DNA of 64,000 nucleotides from JAHEEL01 sp963700375 (GTDB lineage Bacteria; Actinomycetota; Acidimicrobiia; Spongiisociales; UBA5794): positions 372,001 through 436,000 of the forward strand of contig CAVOXF010000003.1 of NCBI GenBank assembly GCA_963700375.1, given 5' to 3'. The notes below the pieces were generated by a model, which saw only the letters and a list, made by a program, of their open reading frames with translations, did not search any database and had not been told where the DNA came from. The translations under genes were made by a program, and so were the position numbers. Shown one piece after another: positions 43,931 through 52,867 of this stretch (position 1 is the stretch's first letter; every line of letters begins with the position of its first letter).

Positions 43931-44713
43931 ATGGCCAACCCAACCCTCAAGAAGCAGTTCGGCGAGTACCCGGACGTGTCCGCCGCAGCCGGTGCGGCGC
44001 TCCAGACCCCCCCTCCCGTTTCGCCGATCACCGGTGATGGCGAAGCCATGACCATCGGGGGTACTGCGGCCAAGACCGGACTCCTCTTGCTCCTCACCCT
44101 TGCCGCCGGCGCCTGGGGCTGGACGCTTGTCGATCCGCAAACGGGCGGCTCCTCGATGCCGTCTTGGCTCTTCCTCCTGATGATCGGTGTTCTGGTCCTC
44201 GCGATCGTCACGGCCTTCAAGCCGAGGATCGCCGTAATCACGGGACCCCTGTACGCGCTCTCCATGGGGACGATGGCGGGAGCGATCAGCCACATCTACG
44301 ACGCTGAGTTCGGCGGAATCGTGCTCCAGGCGATTCTCGCGACCGTGTGTGTGTTCATCGTGATGCTCGTCCTGTTCGTCACCAGAACGATCAGAGTCAC
44401 GGACCGGATGCGCGGCGTGGTGGTTGGGGCGACCGCCGGCATCGCCCTGTTCTATCTCTTCAGCATCGTGCTGAGTCTCTTCGGCACGACGGTTCCGCTC
44501 ATCTGGGATTCCGGATTCGCCGGAATCGCCTTCAGCGTTGTCGTCGTGGGGATCGCTGCGTTCAACCTCATGCTCGATTTCGACATGATCGAACGCGGCG
44601 TGCTGGCGCAGGCGCCCCGGTACCTCGAGTGGTACGGCGCGTTCGGGCTGACGGTCACGATCATCTGGATGTACCTCGAGATGCTTCGTCTGCTCGGGAA
44701 GACACGGAGCTGA
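43931..44713 (+). CDS. Bax inhibitor-1/YccA family membrane protein
   Basis: 260 residues. A polar N-terminus (MANPTLKKQFGEYPDVSAAA, in which LKK..F is a family hallmark) is followed by seven helices; GGIVLQAILATVCVFIVMLV and FNLMLDFDMIERGVLAQAPR include the di-acidic region of BI-1 proteins, which act as proton-sensitive calcium leaks in characterised members. A CAAGGAGA ribosome site precedes the ATG. Divergent from the HlyIII gene. Confidence 0.9.
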   Translation: MANPTLKKQFGEYPDVSAAAGAALQTPPPVSPITGDGEAMTIGGTAAKTGLLLLLTLAAGAWGWTLVDPQTGGSSMPSWLFLLMIGVLVLAIVTAFKPRIAVITGPLYALSMGTMAGAISHIYDAEFGGIVLQAILATVCVFIVMLVLFVTRTIRVTDRMRGVVVGATAGIALFYLFSIVLSLFGTTVPLIWDSGFAGIAFSVVVVGIAAFNLMLDFDMIERGVLAQAPRYLEWYGAFGLTVTIIWMYLEMLRLLGKTRS

Positions 44714-44740
44714 ACGAAGCCGACGTTCCAATCAACAAGC

Positions 44741-44746
44741 TAGCTT
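44741..44746 (+). promoter_or_regulatory. Candidate leaderless -10 box (TAGCTT) for the nucleoside deaminase
   Basis: TAGCTT with six bases (ggggtc) to the ATG at 44753. Confidence 0.5.
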
Positions 44747-44752
44747 GGGGTC

Positions 44753-45226
44753 ATGGCCGATTCCGACGCCCTCCTGATCCGTTCGTTCGAACTCGCCGCC
44801 GAGGCGCGGGCCGCCGGTGACCATCCGTTCGGAGCGCTCTTTGCCATCGGCGACGAGATCGTCGCCGAGGCCAGGAACCGGGTGAACACCGACCGCGACA
44901 CCACGGCGCATGCCGAGATGCACCTCGTCCGACTCGTTGAGCTGCAAGGCATTCTCGATCGATTTGGCGAGGGAACGGTCTACGCGTCGTGCGAACCGTG
45001 CCCGATGTGCGTCGGTGCGATGTTCTGGGCGGGCGTGCGCCGGGTGGCGTATGGACTCTCGGCCGCCCGGCTCATGGCGTTGGCGAAGGCACCGGGTCAC
45101 GAACCCACTGGTTTCACAGTCACGGCGAGCACCCTCGGCGCTTCCGCCATTCCGCGGATGCAGCTCGATGGACCGCACCGCGAGGATGACGCTGCACTCT
45201 CCCACATGGGCTTCTGGGTTCCCTGA
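44753..45226 (+). CDS. Nucleoside deaminase (cytidine/guanine deaminase fold)
   Basis: 157 residues with both zinc motifs of the CMP/dCMP deaminase fold: TTAHAEMHLVRLVEL (HAE) and ASCEPCPMCVGAMFWAGVRR (PCxxC). The layout resembles guanine deaminases and nucleoside deaminases more than TadA, since the second half lacks the tRNA-binding C-terminus. It fits the purine-salvage theme of the following 8 kb. Confidence 0.9.
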   Translation: MADSDALLIRSFELAAEARAAGDHPFGALFAIGDEIVAEARNRVNTDRDTTAHAEMHLVRLVELQGILDRFGEGTVYASCEPCPMCVGAMFWAGVRRVAYGLSAARLMALAKAPGHEPTGFTVTASTLGASAIPRMQLDGPHREDDAALSHMGFWVP

Positions 45227-45339
45227 CCCGAGTCCCGGCAGTTGTCTGCTCGCGTCTGCTTTCATGGTGGACGCCACATCCGAATCGCGGGGCACGGTTT
45301 GCAGGCCTCCGCCGATCGAGAGAAGAGAGGACCCGAAGC

Positions 45340-45612
45340 ATGGGAACCATCATCGGAACAATCATCGGCGGTCTCATCATGGGCCTCATCCTTGGGCCGC
45401 TCGCGCGCTTGGTCATCCCCGGCAAGCAGGACATCTCTCTCGTAGGAACGATCCTGGTCGGTGCCGGTGCCGCAATCGTCGGCGGGTTGGTTGCCGATTG
45501 GATCGGTGTCGGAGAGACCTCAGGAATTGATTGGATCAAGCTGTTCATCCAGTTCGCCCTCGCCGTGTTCGGCATCCTCGGCTTTGCGAAGGCATCCGAC
45601 GGCAAGACGTAG
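45340..45612 (+). CDS. GlsB/YeaQ/YmgE family stress-response membrane protein
   Basis: 90 residues. The N-terminal GGLIMGLILGPLARLVIPGK and the central GAGAAIVGGLVADWIG are the family pattern of three short Gly-rich helices. Often induced by envelope or acid stress in characterised members. An AGAAGAGAGG site precedes the ATG. Confidence 0.9.
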   Translation: MGTIIGTIIGGLIMGLILGPLARLVIPGKQDISLVGTILVGAGAAIVGGLVADWIGVGETSGIDWIKLFIQFALAVFGILGFAKASDGKT

Positions 45613-45673
45613 CGACTCGCCGGCGATCGCAATCCAACTCGCTCGCCGTGCGTCGAGCGGGTTGAATGGGCCC

Positions 45674-46687
45674 ATGGATACCGCATCGTTTGTCCGCGCC
45701 CTGCCCAAAGCCGAACTCCACCTCCACATCGAGGGCACCCTCGAACCGGAGATGATGTTCGACCTCGCCGCCAGCAACGGAATCGACCTGCCGTTCGCCA
45801 ACGTCGAGGAAGTCCGCGCTGCGTACGAGTTCACCGACCTCCAGTCGTTCCTCGACATCTACTACCAGGGGGCGGCGGTACTGATCACGGAGCAGGACTT
45901 CTTCGACTTGATGTATGCCTACCTCGAACGGGCCGTTGCGGACGGTGTCCGGCGTGCCGAGATCTTCTTCGACCCGCAGACTCACACCGAACGAGGGATC
46001 GACTTCTCGGTCTTCATGGGCGGGTTCACGAGGGCGATCGAGGCTGCCCGGGATCGGTGGGGCATCTCAGCGGCGCTGATCATGTGCTTCCTTCGGCACC
46101 TCCCCGGTGAAGCAGCGGTTGCCACCTGGAGAGAGGCCGAGCCATACATAGATCAGCTCATCGCCGTCGGGCTCGATTCGGGAGAGGTTGGGAATCCACC
46201 CGAGTTGTTTGCCGACGCATACCGACTCGCACGCGATGCGGGACTGCATGCGGTCGCCCACGCCGGTGAGGAGGGACCCCCTGCCTATATCGTCGGTGCA
46301 CTCGACGCGCTCGGGTCGGAACGGATCGACCACGGCGTTCGCTGCGCCGATGACCCGGCGCTCGTCGATCGCCTCGCCCGGGAGCAGATCCCGCTGACGA
46401 TGTGCCCGTTGTCGAACCTGAAGCTTCGGGTCTTCGACCGGCTCGAGGATCACAACCTCAAGGACCTACTCGACCGCGGCGTTCGCGTGACGATCAACTC
46501 CGACGACCCTGCCTACTTCGGTGGCTACGTCCTCGACAACTACGTCGCGATCGCTGATGCGCTCGGGCTGAGTCGCGACGATCTCGTGACGCTCGCACGA
46601 AACTCGATAGAAGCGACGTTCCTCGCGGAAGACAACAAGCAGATCCTCCTCGCCGAACTGGCGGCGATCGATACAGGCCAACCATGA
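45674..46687 (+). CDS. Adenine/adenosine deaminase (ADA superfamily), copy 1
   Basis: 337 residues. Zinc ligands and active site are complete: LPKAELHLHIEGTLEPEMMF, AVAHAGEEGPPAYI (His and catalytic Glu), SERIDHGVRC and VTINSDDPAYFGG. HLHIEGTLEPE and AHAGEEGP are characteristic of the adenine deaminase (Aah1-like) branch rather than classical adenosine deaminase, which begins HVHLDG. It would convert adenine to hypoxanthine. ATG 45674 begins MDTASFVRALPKAE; a TTGAAT hexamer lies 6 nt upstream. Confidence 0.9.
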   Translation: MDTASFVRALPKAELHLHIEGTLEPEMMFDLAASNGIDLPFANVEEVRAAYEFTDLQSFLDIYYQGAAVLITEQDFFDLMYAYLERAVADGVRRAEIFFDPQTHTERGIDFSVFMGGFTRAIEAARDRWGISAALIMCFLRHLPGEAAVATWREAEPYIDQLIAVGLDSGEVGNPPELFADAYRLARDAGLHAVAHAGEEGPPAYIVGALDALGSERIDHGVRCADDPALVDRLAREQIPLTMCPLSNLKLRVFDRLEDHNLKDLLDRGVRVTINSDDPAYFGGYVLDNYVAIADALGLSRDDLVTLARNSIEATFLAEDNKQILLAELAAIDTGQP

Positions 46688-46721
46688 CTACCTGGGGCGT
46701 TGTCGGCGGCGCAGCTACGCA

Positions 46722-46739
46722 GAATCAACGAATTGATTC
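46722..46739 (+). promoter_or_regulatory. 7-bp inverted repeat between the two deaminase genes
   Basis: GAATCAA (46722-46728) and TTGATTC (46733-46739) flank a CGAA spacer. In the 148-bp gap before the second deaminase, this may be an operator or a weak hairpin. Confidence 0.45.
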
Positions 46740-46835
46740 GCCCCATCACATCGCAGCGGTTGTTGCTCGTGTAGTACTGTCGGTTGCCTGCACGTATCGC
46801 GCATGGACCATGGTCATCATGAAGGGAGACAGCCG

Positions 46836-47843
46836 GTGAGTGACGTACAAACGTTCATCAAGGGCCTGCCCAAGGCCGAATTGCACCTTCACCTCGAGGG
46901 GACGCTGGAGCCGGATCTGAAATTCAAGTTGTCGGACCGGAACGGCATCGAGATTCCCTACTCGACAGTTGAGGAAATCAAAGCAAGCTATGTCTTTCAT
47001 GACCTCACGTCATTCCTCGTTGGCTACTACGACGGCATGAGCGTCCTCGTCCAGGAACAGGACTTCTACGACCTTGCGATGGCGTACTTCCGAACGGCTC
47101 ACTCGCAGAACATCGTCTATGCGGAGCCCTTCTTCGATCCGCAAGCCCACACATCACGTGGCGTGCCGTTTGAAGCCATCATCGCCGGGATTCATCGCGC
47201 TCAGGTCGATGCCGAAGCTGAGTTTGGCCTCAAGACGAACTTGATCATGTGCTTCCTCCGAGACATGTCGGCCGAATCCGCAATGGAGACGCTCACCGCG
47301 TCGCTTCCATTCAAGGACTGGATCATCGGGGTTGGTCTCGACTCGGATGAGCGAGGCAATCCACCGCTCAAGTTCAAGGATGTGTTCGCTCGAGCCCGAG
47401 CGGAGGGGTATCACCTCACCATGCACTGCGACGTCAATCAGGAAGACTCTGTGGGACACATCTGGGACGCCATCAACGAGATTGGAGTCGAACGGATCGA
47501 CCATGGGGTCAACTCGCTTGAGGACGAGGCGCTCATCGCCGAGATCAAACGGCGCGAGCTCGCTTTGACGGTCTGCCCGGTCTCCAATCGATATGTCACA
47601 GGAAGCCTCACAGTTGACGAAATCAAGACCATGCTCGACAACGGCATGCGCGTGTTGATCAATTCCGATGACCCGGCATACATGCAGGCCTACCTGAATG
47701 AGAATCTGATCGAGTTGGCCGAGGCGGGCGATTTCACAAAGGAACAGATCGCTCAACTGGCCAGGAACTCCTTCCTCGCTACCTGGGCAACCCCGGAAGA
47801 CATAGCGGGCTATCTCGCCATGGTCGAGGAGTACGTCGCCTGA
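46836..47843 (+). CDS. Adenine/adenosine deaminase (ADA superfamily), copy 2
   Basis: 335 residues, clearly paralogous to copy 1 along its length: LPKAELHLHLEGTLEPDLKF, TMHCDVNQEDSVGHI in place of AHAGEEGP, VERIDHGVNSLED and VLINSDDPAYMQAYLNENLI. The HCDVNQE variant of the catalytic-Glu loop suggests a different substrate (adenosine-like or a modified purine). GTG 46836 has a GAAGGGAG site 7 nt upstream; an ATG 33 nt earlier lacks one. DNA composition is less GC-rich than the neighbours, hinting at a separate origin from copy 1. Confidence 0.88.
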   Translation: MSDVQTFIKGLPKAELHLHLEGTLEPDLKFKLSDRNGIEIPYSTVEEIKASYVFHDLTSFLVGYYDGMSVLVQEQDFYDLAMAYFRTAHSQNIVYAEPFFDPQAHTSRGVPFEAIIAGIHRAQVDAEAEFGLKTNLIMCFLRDMSAESAMETLTASLPFKDWIIGVGLDSDERGNPPLKFKDVFARARAEGYHLTMHCDVNQEDSVGHIWDAINEIGVERIDHGVNSLEDEALIAEIKRRELALTVCPVSNRYVTGSLTVDEIKTMLDNGMRVLINSDDPAYMQAYLNENLIELAEAGDFTKEQIAQLARNSFLATWATPEDIAGYLAMVEEYVA

Positions 47844-47925
47844 TATCCCATCCCGTGGAGTTGAGCCCCACAGAGTGGCGGCGCTTTGCATGGGCGAGAT
47901 TCGTGGGACGCGACGACCGTTGCGA

Positions 47926-48867
47926 CTACTCGCGCTCGAAGGCGGTTCCCAACGCGGACGGGGCTTCGCTGCCGAGCAGGTTTTGCACCCGCGGGAATCG
48001 ATCACCGATCTTGCGGAACCAACTGGAGTACACGAACACCAGGGCGAGGATCATCAGAGGGAACGGCGCAATCGGGAGCACTTGCGCCAATCCGGGGAGC
48101 ACGTCCTGAAGCTGGAACGCAAGCACCTGGAGTGCCCCGAACAGGTACGCGCCGAAGGCCACCCGGAGTGGATGCCACCCACCAAAGATGACGATCGCCA
48201 GCGCAATCCACCCGAGGTTGAGCGTCAGCGTCTCGCGCCAGCCCAGCTTGATATCGAGGGAGTACGCCGCACCGGCGAGACCGACCATGGCCCCTCCCAG
48301 CACGGTGTACCAGAAGCGCACCGTATTGACCCTGATCCCGCGGGCGAACGCTCCCTCGGGTCGTTCCCCGACACCCTGGAGGTTGAGCCCGGGACGTGTG
48401 CGGTAGAAGAGCCACCACGTCAGGCCGATGGCGAGAAAGCTGCCGTAGACGACCAGATCGTGGTCAAAGAGGACTTTGCCGAAGAACGGGATGTCCGAGA
48501 GGAACGGAATGGGGAGCGCCGGAACCCGGGGGCCACGCTCGCCGACGAATGAGTCCCCGAGGAACGAGGCGAGGTCCGCCGCGAGCAGGGTCAGCACGAA
48601 TCCCACGGCGATCTGGTTCAGCTTCAGGCGGATGCTCGTGGCGGCGATGATCGCTGCGATCAACGCGCCGACGATCGCTGCCGCGAGGAACCCGGGGAGC
48701 GCCTGGCCCAGCCAGAACGCAACCGCGAATCCGGTCATGGCGGACAGGCGCAGGCTCCCTTCGAGCGACAGATTGACGACTCCCGACTTCTCGGTAATCG
48801 TCTCGCCCATCGTCATGATGACAAGCGGTGCCGCGGCGGCGATGATGGAATTGAGGGTTGCCTCCAT
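47926..48867 (-). CDS. Nucleoside ABC transporter permease, NupQ-like
   Basis: 313 residues, about nine helices. The N-terminal MGETITEKSGVVNLSLEGSL is the hallmark of the BPD_transp_2 permeases of BMP/nucleoside importers. Together with the preceding permease and the ATPase it makes the import complex for nucleosides. The ATG at 48867 starts 3 nt after the previous stop. It converges on the second deaminase gene. Confidence 0.92.
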   Translation of the reverse strand: MEATLNSIIAAAAPLVIMTMGETITEKSGVVNLSLEGSLRLSAMTGFAVAFWLGQALPGFLAAAIVGALIAAIIAATSIRLKLNQIAVGFVLTLLAADLASFLGDSFVGERGPRVPALPIPFLSDIPFFGKVLFDHDLVVYGSFLAIGLTWWLFYRTRPGLNLQGVGERPEGAFARGIRVNTVRFWYTVLGGAMVGLAGAAYSLDIKLGWRETLTLNLGWIALAIVIFGGWHPLRVAFGAYLFGALQVLAFQLQDVLPGLAQVLPIAPFPLMILALVFVYSSWFRKIGDRFPRVQNLLGSEAPSALGTAFERE

Positions 48868-48869
48868 GG

Positions 48870-49910
48870 CTAGGGCTCCCCTCGGGCAGTGCGCGAGAGG
48901 GAGGCCCGCCGTGCCGACCAGGCGCCGCCGATCATGACGAACAGCACGATGATCCCCTGCAGCACCCCGCCGAATGCGGAGTCGAGACCCAGTTGGAGAT
49001 CGAGTTGCGTGCTCCCCACCGAGATCGCAACGAAGAACAAGGCAATCGGAGCGATCCACACGGCGCTAAACGCGGCCAGCAACACGACGAGGATGCCGAG
49101 GAATCCGTAGCCGCCGGACACCGATGGCACGAGCTTGTGATGGAACCCCGTTGCCTGCACGGCTCCGGCAATGCCTGCAAGGGCGCCGCCGATCGCGAAG
49201 GCACCGAGGACGTACCGGTTCGTCGGGATGCCGATGAGGAACGCGCTCTTCGGGTTGCTCCCGACCGCTTTCAGCCGCAGACCGAATCTGGTCCCGCGCA
49301 GCAGCACCCACACGACGAGAACGCTGACCAACCCAAGAGTCACGGGAACCACCGGCCAATCGGTGCCGAGAGCTCTCAAGGTCGGCATCCACGCCTCCTC
49401 GCGGAAGATGTCGGTTCCGCTCGTGGAGGCAACGCCGGTCCGCTGCCACGGACCCAGGACGAGATAGACGACGAGGCCGGCGGCCACGAAGTCGAGCCCG
49501 AGCCCCCCGAAGATCTCGTGAACGCCCCCATACGTCTTCAAAACCCCGGCGAGCAGGGCCCACAGTAGGCCCCCGAGAGCCCCGGCCAGGACCGCCGCAC
49601 CGATCACCATCCAAGCCGGTCCCGGAACGGACCGCGCGACCCATGTTGCGGCAACGGCACCGATCACGATCTGGCCCTCGACGCCGATGTTCCACAACCC
49701 GGCGGCGAACGTGACGACAAGACCCGCAGAGGCAAGGAGGAGCGGCGACCAGGCGAGTAGCGTCGCGGAGATCTTGGATGCGGATCCGAATGAGCCCTCG
49801 ACAAGCAACCACAGCGCTTCCATCGGCGGTGCCCCAACCAATAGCAGCAGTAGGATGCCGACAGCGAGCGCTGCTGCGATCGCGACAAGGGTGGGTGTGG
49901 CAGATCGCAT
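48870..49910 (-). CDS. Nucleoside ABC transporter permease, NupP-like
   Basis: 346 residues, nine to ten helices, with FAAGLWNIGVEGQIVIGAVA, VHEIFGGLGLDFVAAGLVVY and FLGILVVLLAAFSAVWIAPI typical of the YufP/NupP branch. It follows the ATPase gene by 5 nt and precedes the second permease gene by 2 nt. Confidence 0.92.
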   Translation of the reverse strand: MRSATPTLVAIAAALAVGILLLLLVGAPPMEALWLLVEGSFGSASKISATLLAWSPLLLASAGLVVTFAAGLWNIGVEGQIVIGAVAATWVARSVPGPAWMVIGAAVLAGALGGLLWALLAGVLKTYGGVHEIFGGLGLDFVAAGLVVYLVLGPWQRTGVASTSGTDIFREEAWMPTLRALGTDWPVVPVTLGLVSVLVVWVLLRGTRFGLRLKAVGSNPKSAFLIGIPTNRYVLGAFAIGGALAGIAGAVQATGFHHKLVPSVSGGYGFLGILVVLLAAFSAVWIAPIALFFVAISVGSTQLDLQLGLDSAFGGVLQGIIVLFVMIGGAWSARRASLSRTARGEP

Positions 49911-49915
49911 TCCGG

Positions 49916-51382
49916 TTACACCCGTTCTTTCCCGCCGATGAGGTAGCCGAGTTCCTCACCGTCGGTGGCTTCGGTGTTGCGGATCGCGAATACGGAACCG
50001 GCGAAGAAGACGAGAATCCGGTCGCTGTAGCGGAGCAGCTCGTCGAGGTCGGCCGAGGCGAACATGATCGACGTACCGTCGGCCCGACGCTCGAGGAGGC
50101 GTTTCCACACAAACGCGGCGGACTCGACGTCCAGGCCCCGCGTCGGGTGTTCAAGCAACAGCAGCCGCACATTCTCGGGGATCATGGCAAGCAGCAGCCG
50201 CTGCTGGTTCCCGCCTGACAGCGCCTCCGCCGGTGAGCTCGGCCTGCCCTTGATGGAGTAATCCTCGATCTCGGTGCGGGCCGCGTCGTCTGCGGCCTGG
50301 CGATCGATGAAGAAGCTGGTGTCGTTCGATGTGAGGAAGAGGTGTTCCGCTATCGAGACCCCTTCGACGAGGCCTTCTTCGAGGCGACCGGCCGGGAGAT
50401 AGTGCACACCGGCGGCGAGATGTCCTCGATACGAGACCTTGGTCAGGTCCTTCCCGTCGACCACAACCCGTCCGGCAGACGGTTCGAGGAGGCCGGCGCA
50501 TGCCCGCAACAGCGTCCGTTGCCCGCTCCCCTCAAGCCCGGCCAGGCCCACGACTTCGCCGGCCGAAGTCCCGAGATCGAGGTCTTCGAGCCGCGTCGAG
50601 CCTTCGTCGACCGACAAGTGAGCGAGTTGCAGCACGGTAGCGCCGAGGGTTGCCGGCTCACGATCCTCTTCAACGAACACTTTGCCGAACATCTCCTCAA
50701 CGAGCATCTCGGGGGGTACCGGCATCGCGGCCTCGAACACGACCTTGCCCTGGCGTATCACCGTCACCGAATCGCACATCTCCTCGATCTCCTCGAGCTT
50801 GTGGGAGACGAAGAGGACGATCAGGCCGTTCTCTGCGAGCTTGTTGAGGGTCGCGAAGAGCTGAAGTCGTTGCGTCGCCGAGATACCGGTGGTCGGCTCG
50901 TCGAAAATCAGCACCCGTGCGCCGAGCCAGATGAGCCGCGTGATCTCGAGTTGCTGGCGCTCGCCCACCGTGAGGTCCCGGGCCAACATTGCCTGATCGA
51001 AGCTGAACCCCAGTTCTCCGCTCACCCGCCCCAACTCAAGGCTCGCCGAGGATCGATCCAACCGAAGCGGCCCGGGACTCCCGAGCACGAAGTTGTCCAG
51101 AACCGTGGACGGAAGAAACACCAGGGGATCCTGATGAAGCATCCCGATGCCGGCATCAATGGCGTCGGCTGGTGATCCGAGATCGAGGACCTTTCCGTCG
51201 AGCACGACCTCGCCCGAGTCTGCCTCGTAGAACCCGGAGAGGATCTTCATCAACGTCGACTTGCCGGCGCCATTCTCTCCAAGGATCCCGTGGAGAGAAC
51301 CCTCTTCGACGGTGAACGTGATCCCATCGTTCGCTCGAACGGGACCAAAGTGTTTGTAGATGTCCCGGATATCGAGCGCCAT
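49916..51382 (-). CDS. Nucleoside ABC transporter ATP-binding protein, NupO-like (two ABC domains)
   Basis: 488 residues with two fused ABC domains. The first is complete: GILGENGAGKSTLMKILSGF, signature LTVGERQQLEITR, Walker B VLIFDEPTTGIS, VSHKLEEIEE. The second has the degenerate Walker A GLEGSGQRTLLRA, signature LSGGNQQRLLLA and LLLEHPTRGLDVES; such asymmetry is normal in sugar/nucleoside importers. ATG 51382 starts MALDIRDIYKHFG. It is separated from the binding-protein gene by a strong hairpin, so it is probably expressed at a lower level. Confidence 0.93.
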   Translation of the reverse strand: MALDIRDIYKHFGPVRANDGITFTVEEGSLHGILGENGAGKSTLMKILSGFYEADSGEVVLDGKVLDLGSPADAIDAGIGMLHQDPLVFLPSTVLDNFVLGSPGPLRLDRSSASLELGRVSGELGFSFDQAMLARDLTVGERQQLEITRLIWLGARVLIFDEPTTGISATQRLQLFATLNKLAENGLIVLFVSHKLEEIEEMCDSVTVIRQGKVVFEAAMPVPPEMLVEEMFGKVFVEEDREPATLGATVLQLAHLSVDEGSTRLEDLDLGTSAGEVVGLAGLEGSGQRTLLRACAGLLEPSAGRVVVDGKDLTKVSYRGHLAAGVHYLPAGRLEEGLVEGVSIAEHLFLTSNDTSFFIDRQAADDAARTEIEDYSIKGRPSSPAEALSGGNQQRLLLAMIPENVRLLLLEHPTRGLDVESAAFVWKRLLERRADGTSIMFASADLDELLRYSDRILVFFAGSVFAIRNTEATDGEELGYLIGGKERV

Positions 51383-51420
51383 TCGTCGCAGGCTACTCGA
51401 CAAGCCGAGCCCAGACAGAG

Positions 51421-51453
51421 AGATGGGGGAGGCCGCATCGGCCTCCCCCATCT
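51421..51453 (-). terminator. Attenuating hairpin between the BMP lipoprotein and transporter genes
   Basis: A perfect 14-15-bp GC-rich stem (51421-51435 with 51439-51453) lies 19 nt past the binding-protein stop and 38 nt before the ATPase start, on the same transcript. Partial termination here would give more binding protein than transporter, or protect the upstream mRNA. Confidence 0.75.
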
Positions 51454-51472
51454 GGTTCCAGATCGAGGACCG

Positions 51473-52738
51473 TCAGGCCGAACTTGCGCCCTCGATACCC
51501 TCGAGGAGTTGCTTCGTGTACCAGATCTGAGAATCGGTAGCGATCTCCCCGTCTTCGAGGAAGACCGATCCATCCTGGAAGCTGAGTGGTCCAACGAAGA
51601 GGTTGATCGACCCGTCACCGAGACCGGTCACGAACGTGTCGAGCGCCGACGCCGCGTCACTGGAGAGTGCATCGCCGTCGACCCAGCCGATCATGCTCGA
51701 GTCACGGTTGTTGATGTCGGTCCAATCCGGCGGCAGCCACTGGAAACTCGCGGTGAACGAGTCAGCGATCACCGACTCGACGACGCCGAGGTAGGACGGA
51801 CCCCAGTTGAAGTACGGCACGCCCAGGCACACCTCTGGCGCTTCCGAGCAGGCGCCGACGTAGTCGAAGGGGATGGACCACACGTTCTCGCCGGCCGCCG
51901 CGCGCTGGCCCGCAACGACGAGCGCCTCTGTCGTGTCGATTCCGGATATGACGACGTCCGCTCCACCGTCATAGAAGGCATTGGTGACTTCGGTCGGATC
52001 CAGAGTGACACCCGGGATGTTGAACCAGAATCCGATCCAGTTGACCGAGAAGTCCAGGTCGGCCACATCCTTGCCGGCGGCCTCCCAGCAGTGCTTCGCA
52101 CCGAGGTAGAGGGCGTTGGCGAATCGACGAGTCTCATCGTTGATGAGCGGACCCAGGTAGGCGATGTTGCCGGTTTCGGAGGTCAGCGCTGCGGCACATC
52201 CGGCAATCATCTTGCCGTATTCCATCTGACCCATGATGTTGCCGAGGTTCGGCAGGTCGGCCCGGTAGGCCTCACCCTCTTCCCAGGCGTTGTCGCCTGA
52301 CGACCAGATCATCGGAACATCGGGGTGAGCCGCCGCCGCCGCCTCGATTCCGTCCCGCATGTCATCTGACGTAGCGAAGATCAGGCTGGCACCCTGCTCG
52401 ATCATGTCGTCGACCACCTGCTCAACCGACGTCTCGGGCCGATCGGCCGTGTTGACGGAGTCGAGCGAGATCATGGTCGCTCCGGTCTTCTCTTCGACAT
52501 ACTGGCCCGCTTCGAAGTGCGCTTGCGACCACCCGCGGTCGTTCTCGGGCCCCACGAGGATCATCCCGAAGGTGAGCCCTTCGCCCGACATCTCCGCCGC
52601 TGCCGTTGTTGTCGTTTCCGCAGCAGTTGCAGCGGTTGTTGTCGTTGTGTCATCGCTCGAACTGCTGCACGCCGCCGCAATGATCGCCATCGCAGCCAGC
52701 AAGACGAACAGCCCGAACCATCGTCTCTGTTGCTTCAT
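51473..52738 (-). CDS. BMP-family nucleoside-binding lipoprotein
   Basis: 421 residues. Signal peptide with lipobox IAAAC (Cys24), a Thr-rich linker (TTTTTAATAAETTTTAAA) and a BMP/PnrA-like periplasmic-binding fold: FGMILVGPENDRGWSQAHFE, SLIFATSDDMRDGIEAAA, YLGPLINDETRRFANALYLG, VVISGIDTTEALVVAG. It delivers purine nucleosides or bases to the NupOPQ importer encoded downstream. ATG 52738 begins MKQQRRWFGLF. Its promoter lies in the 129-bp gap shared with aminopeptidase P. Confidence 0.93.
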   Translation of the reverse strand: MKQQRRWFGLFVLLAAMAIIAAACSSSSDDTTTTTAATAAETTTTAAAEMSGEGLTFGMILVGPENDRGWSQAHFEAGQYVEEKTGATMISLDSVNTADRPETSVEQVVDDMIEQGASLIFATSDDMRDGIEAAAAAHPDVPMIWSSGDNAWEEGEAYRADLPNLGNIMGQMEYGKMIAGCAAALTSETGNIAYLGPLINDETRRFANALYLGAKHCWEAAGKDVADLDFSVNWIGFWFNIPGVTLDPTEVTNAFYDGGADVVISGIDTTEALVVAGQRAAAGENVWSIPFDYVGACSEAPEVCLGVPYFNWGPSYLGVVESVIADSFTASFQWLPPDWTDINNRDSSMIGWVDGDALSSDAASALDTFVTGLGDGSINLFVGPLSFQDGSVFLEDGEIATDSQIWYTKQLLEGIEGASSA

Positions 52739-52867
52739 TGATCCTCCCATTGGAATTGCCCCAAGAACACCGAGAATCGCACCCGGCAATTCCACTCTAG
52801 GCGCTCCGCCCATGCCGAACGTGACCGAGGACTTGCGCTCAATCCGCAGGGGCCCAAGACTCTGTTC

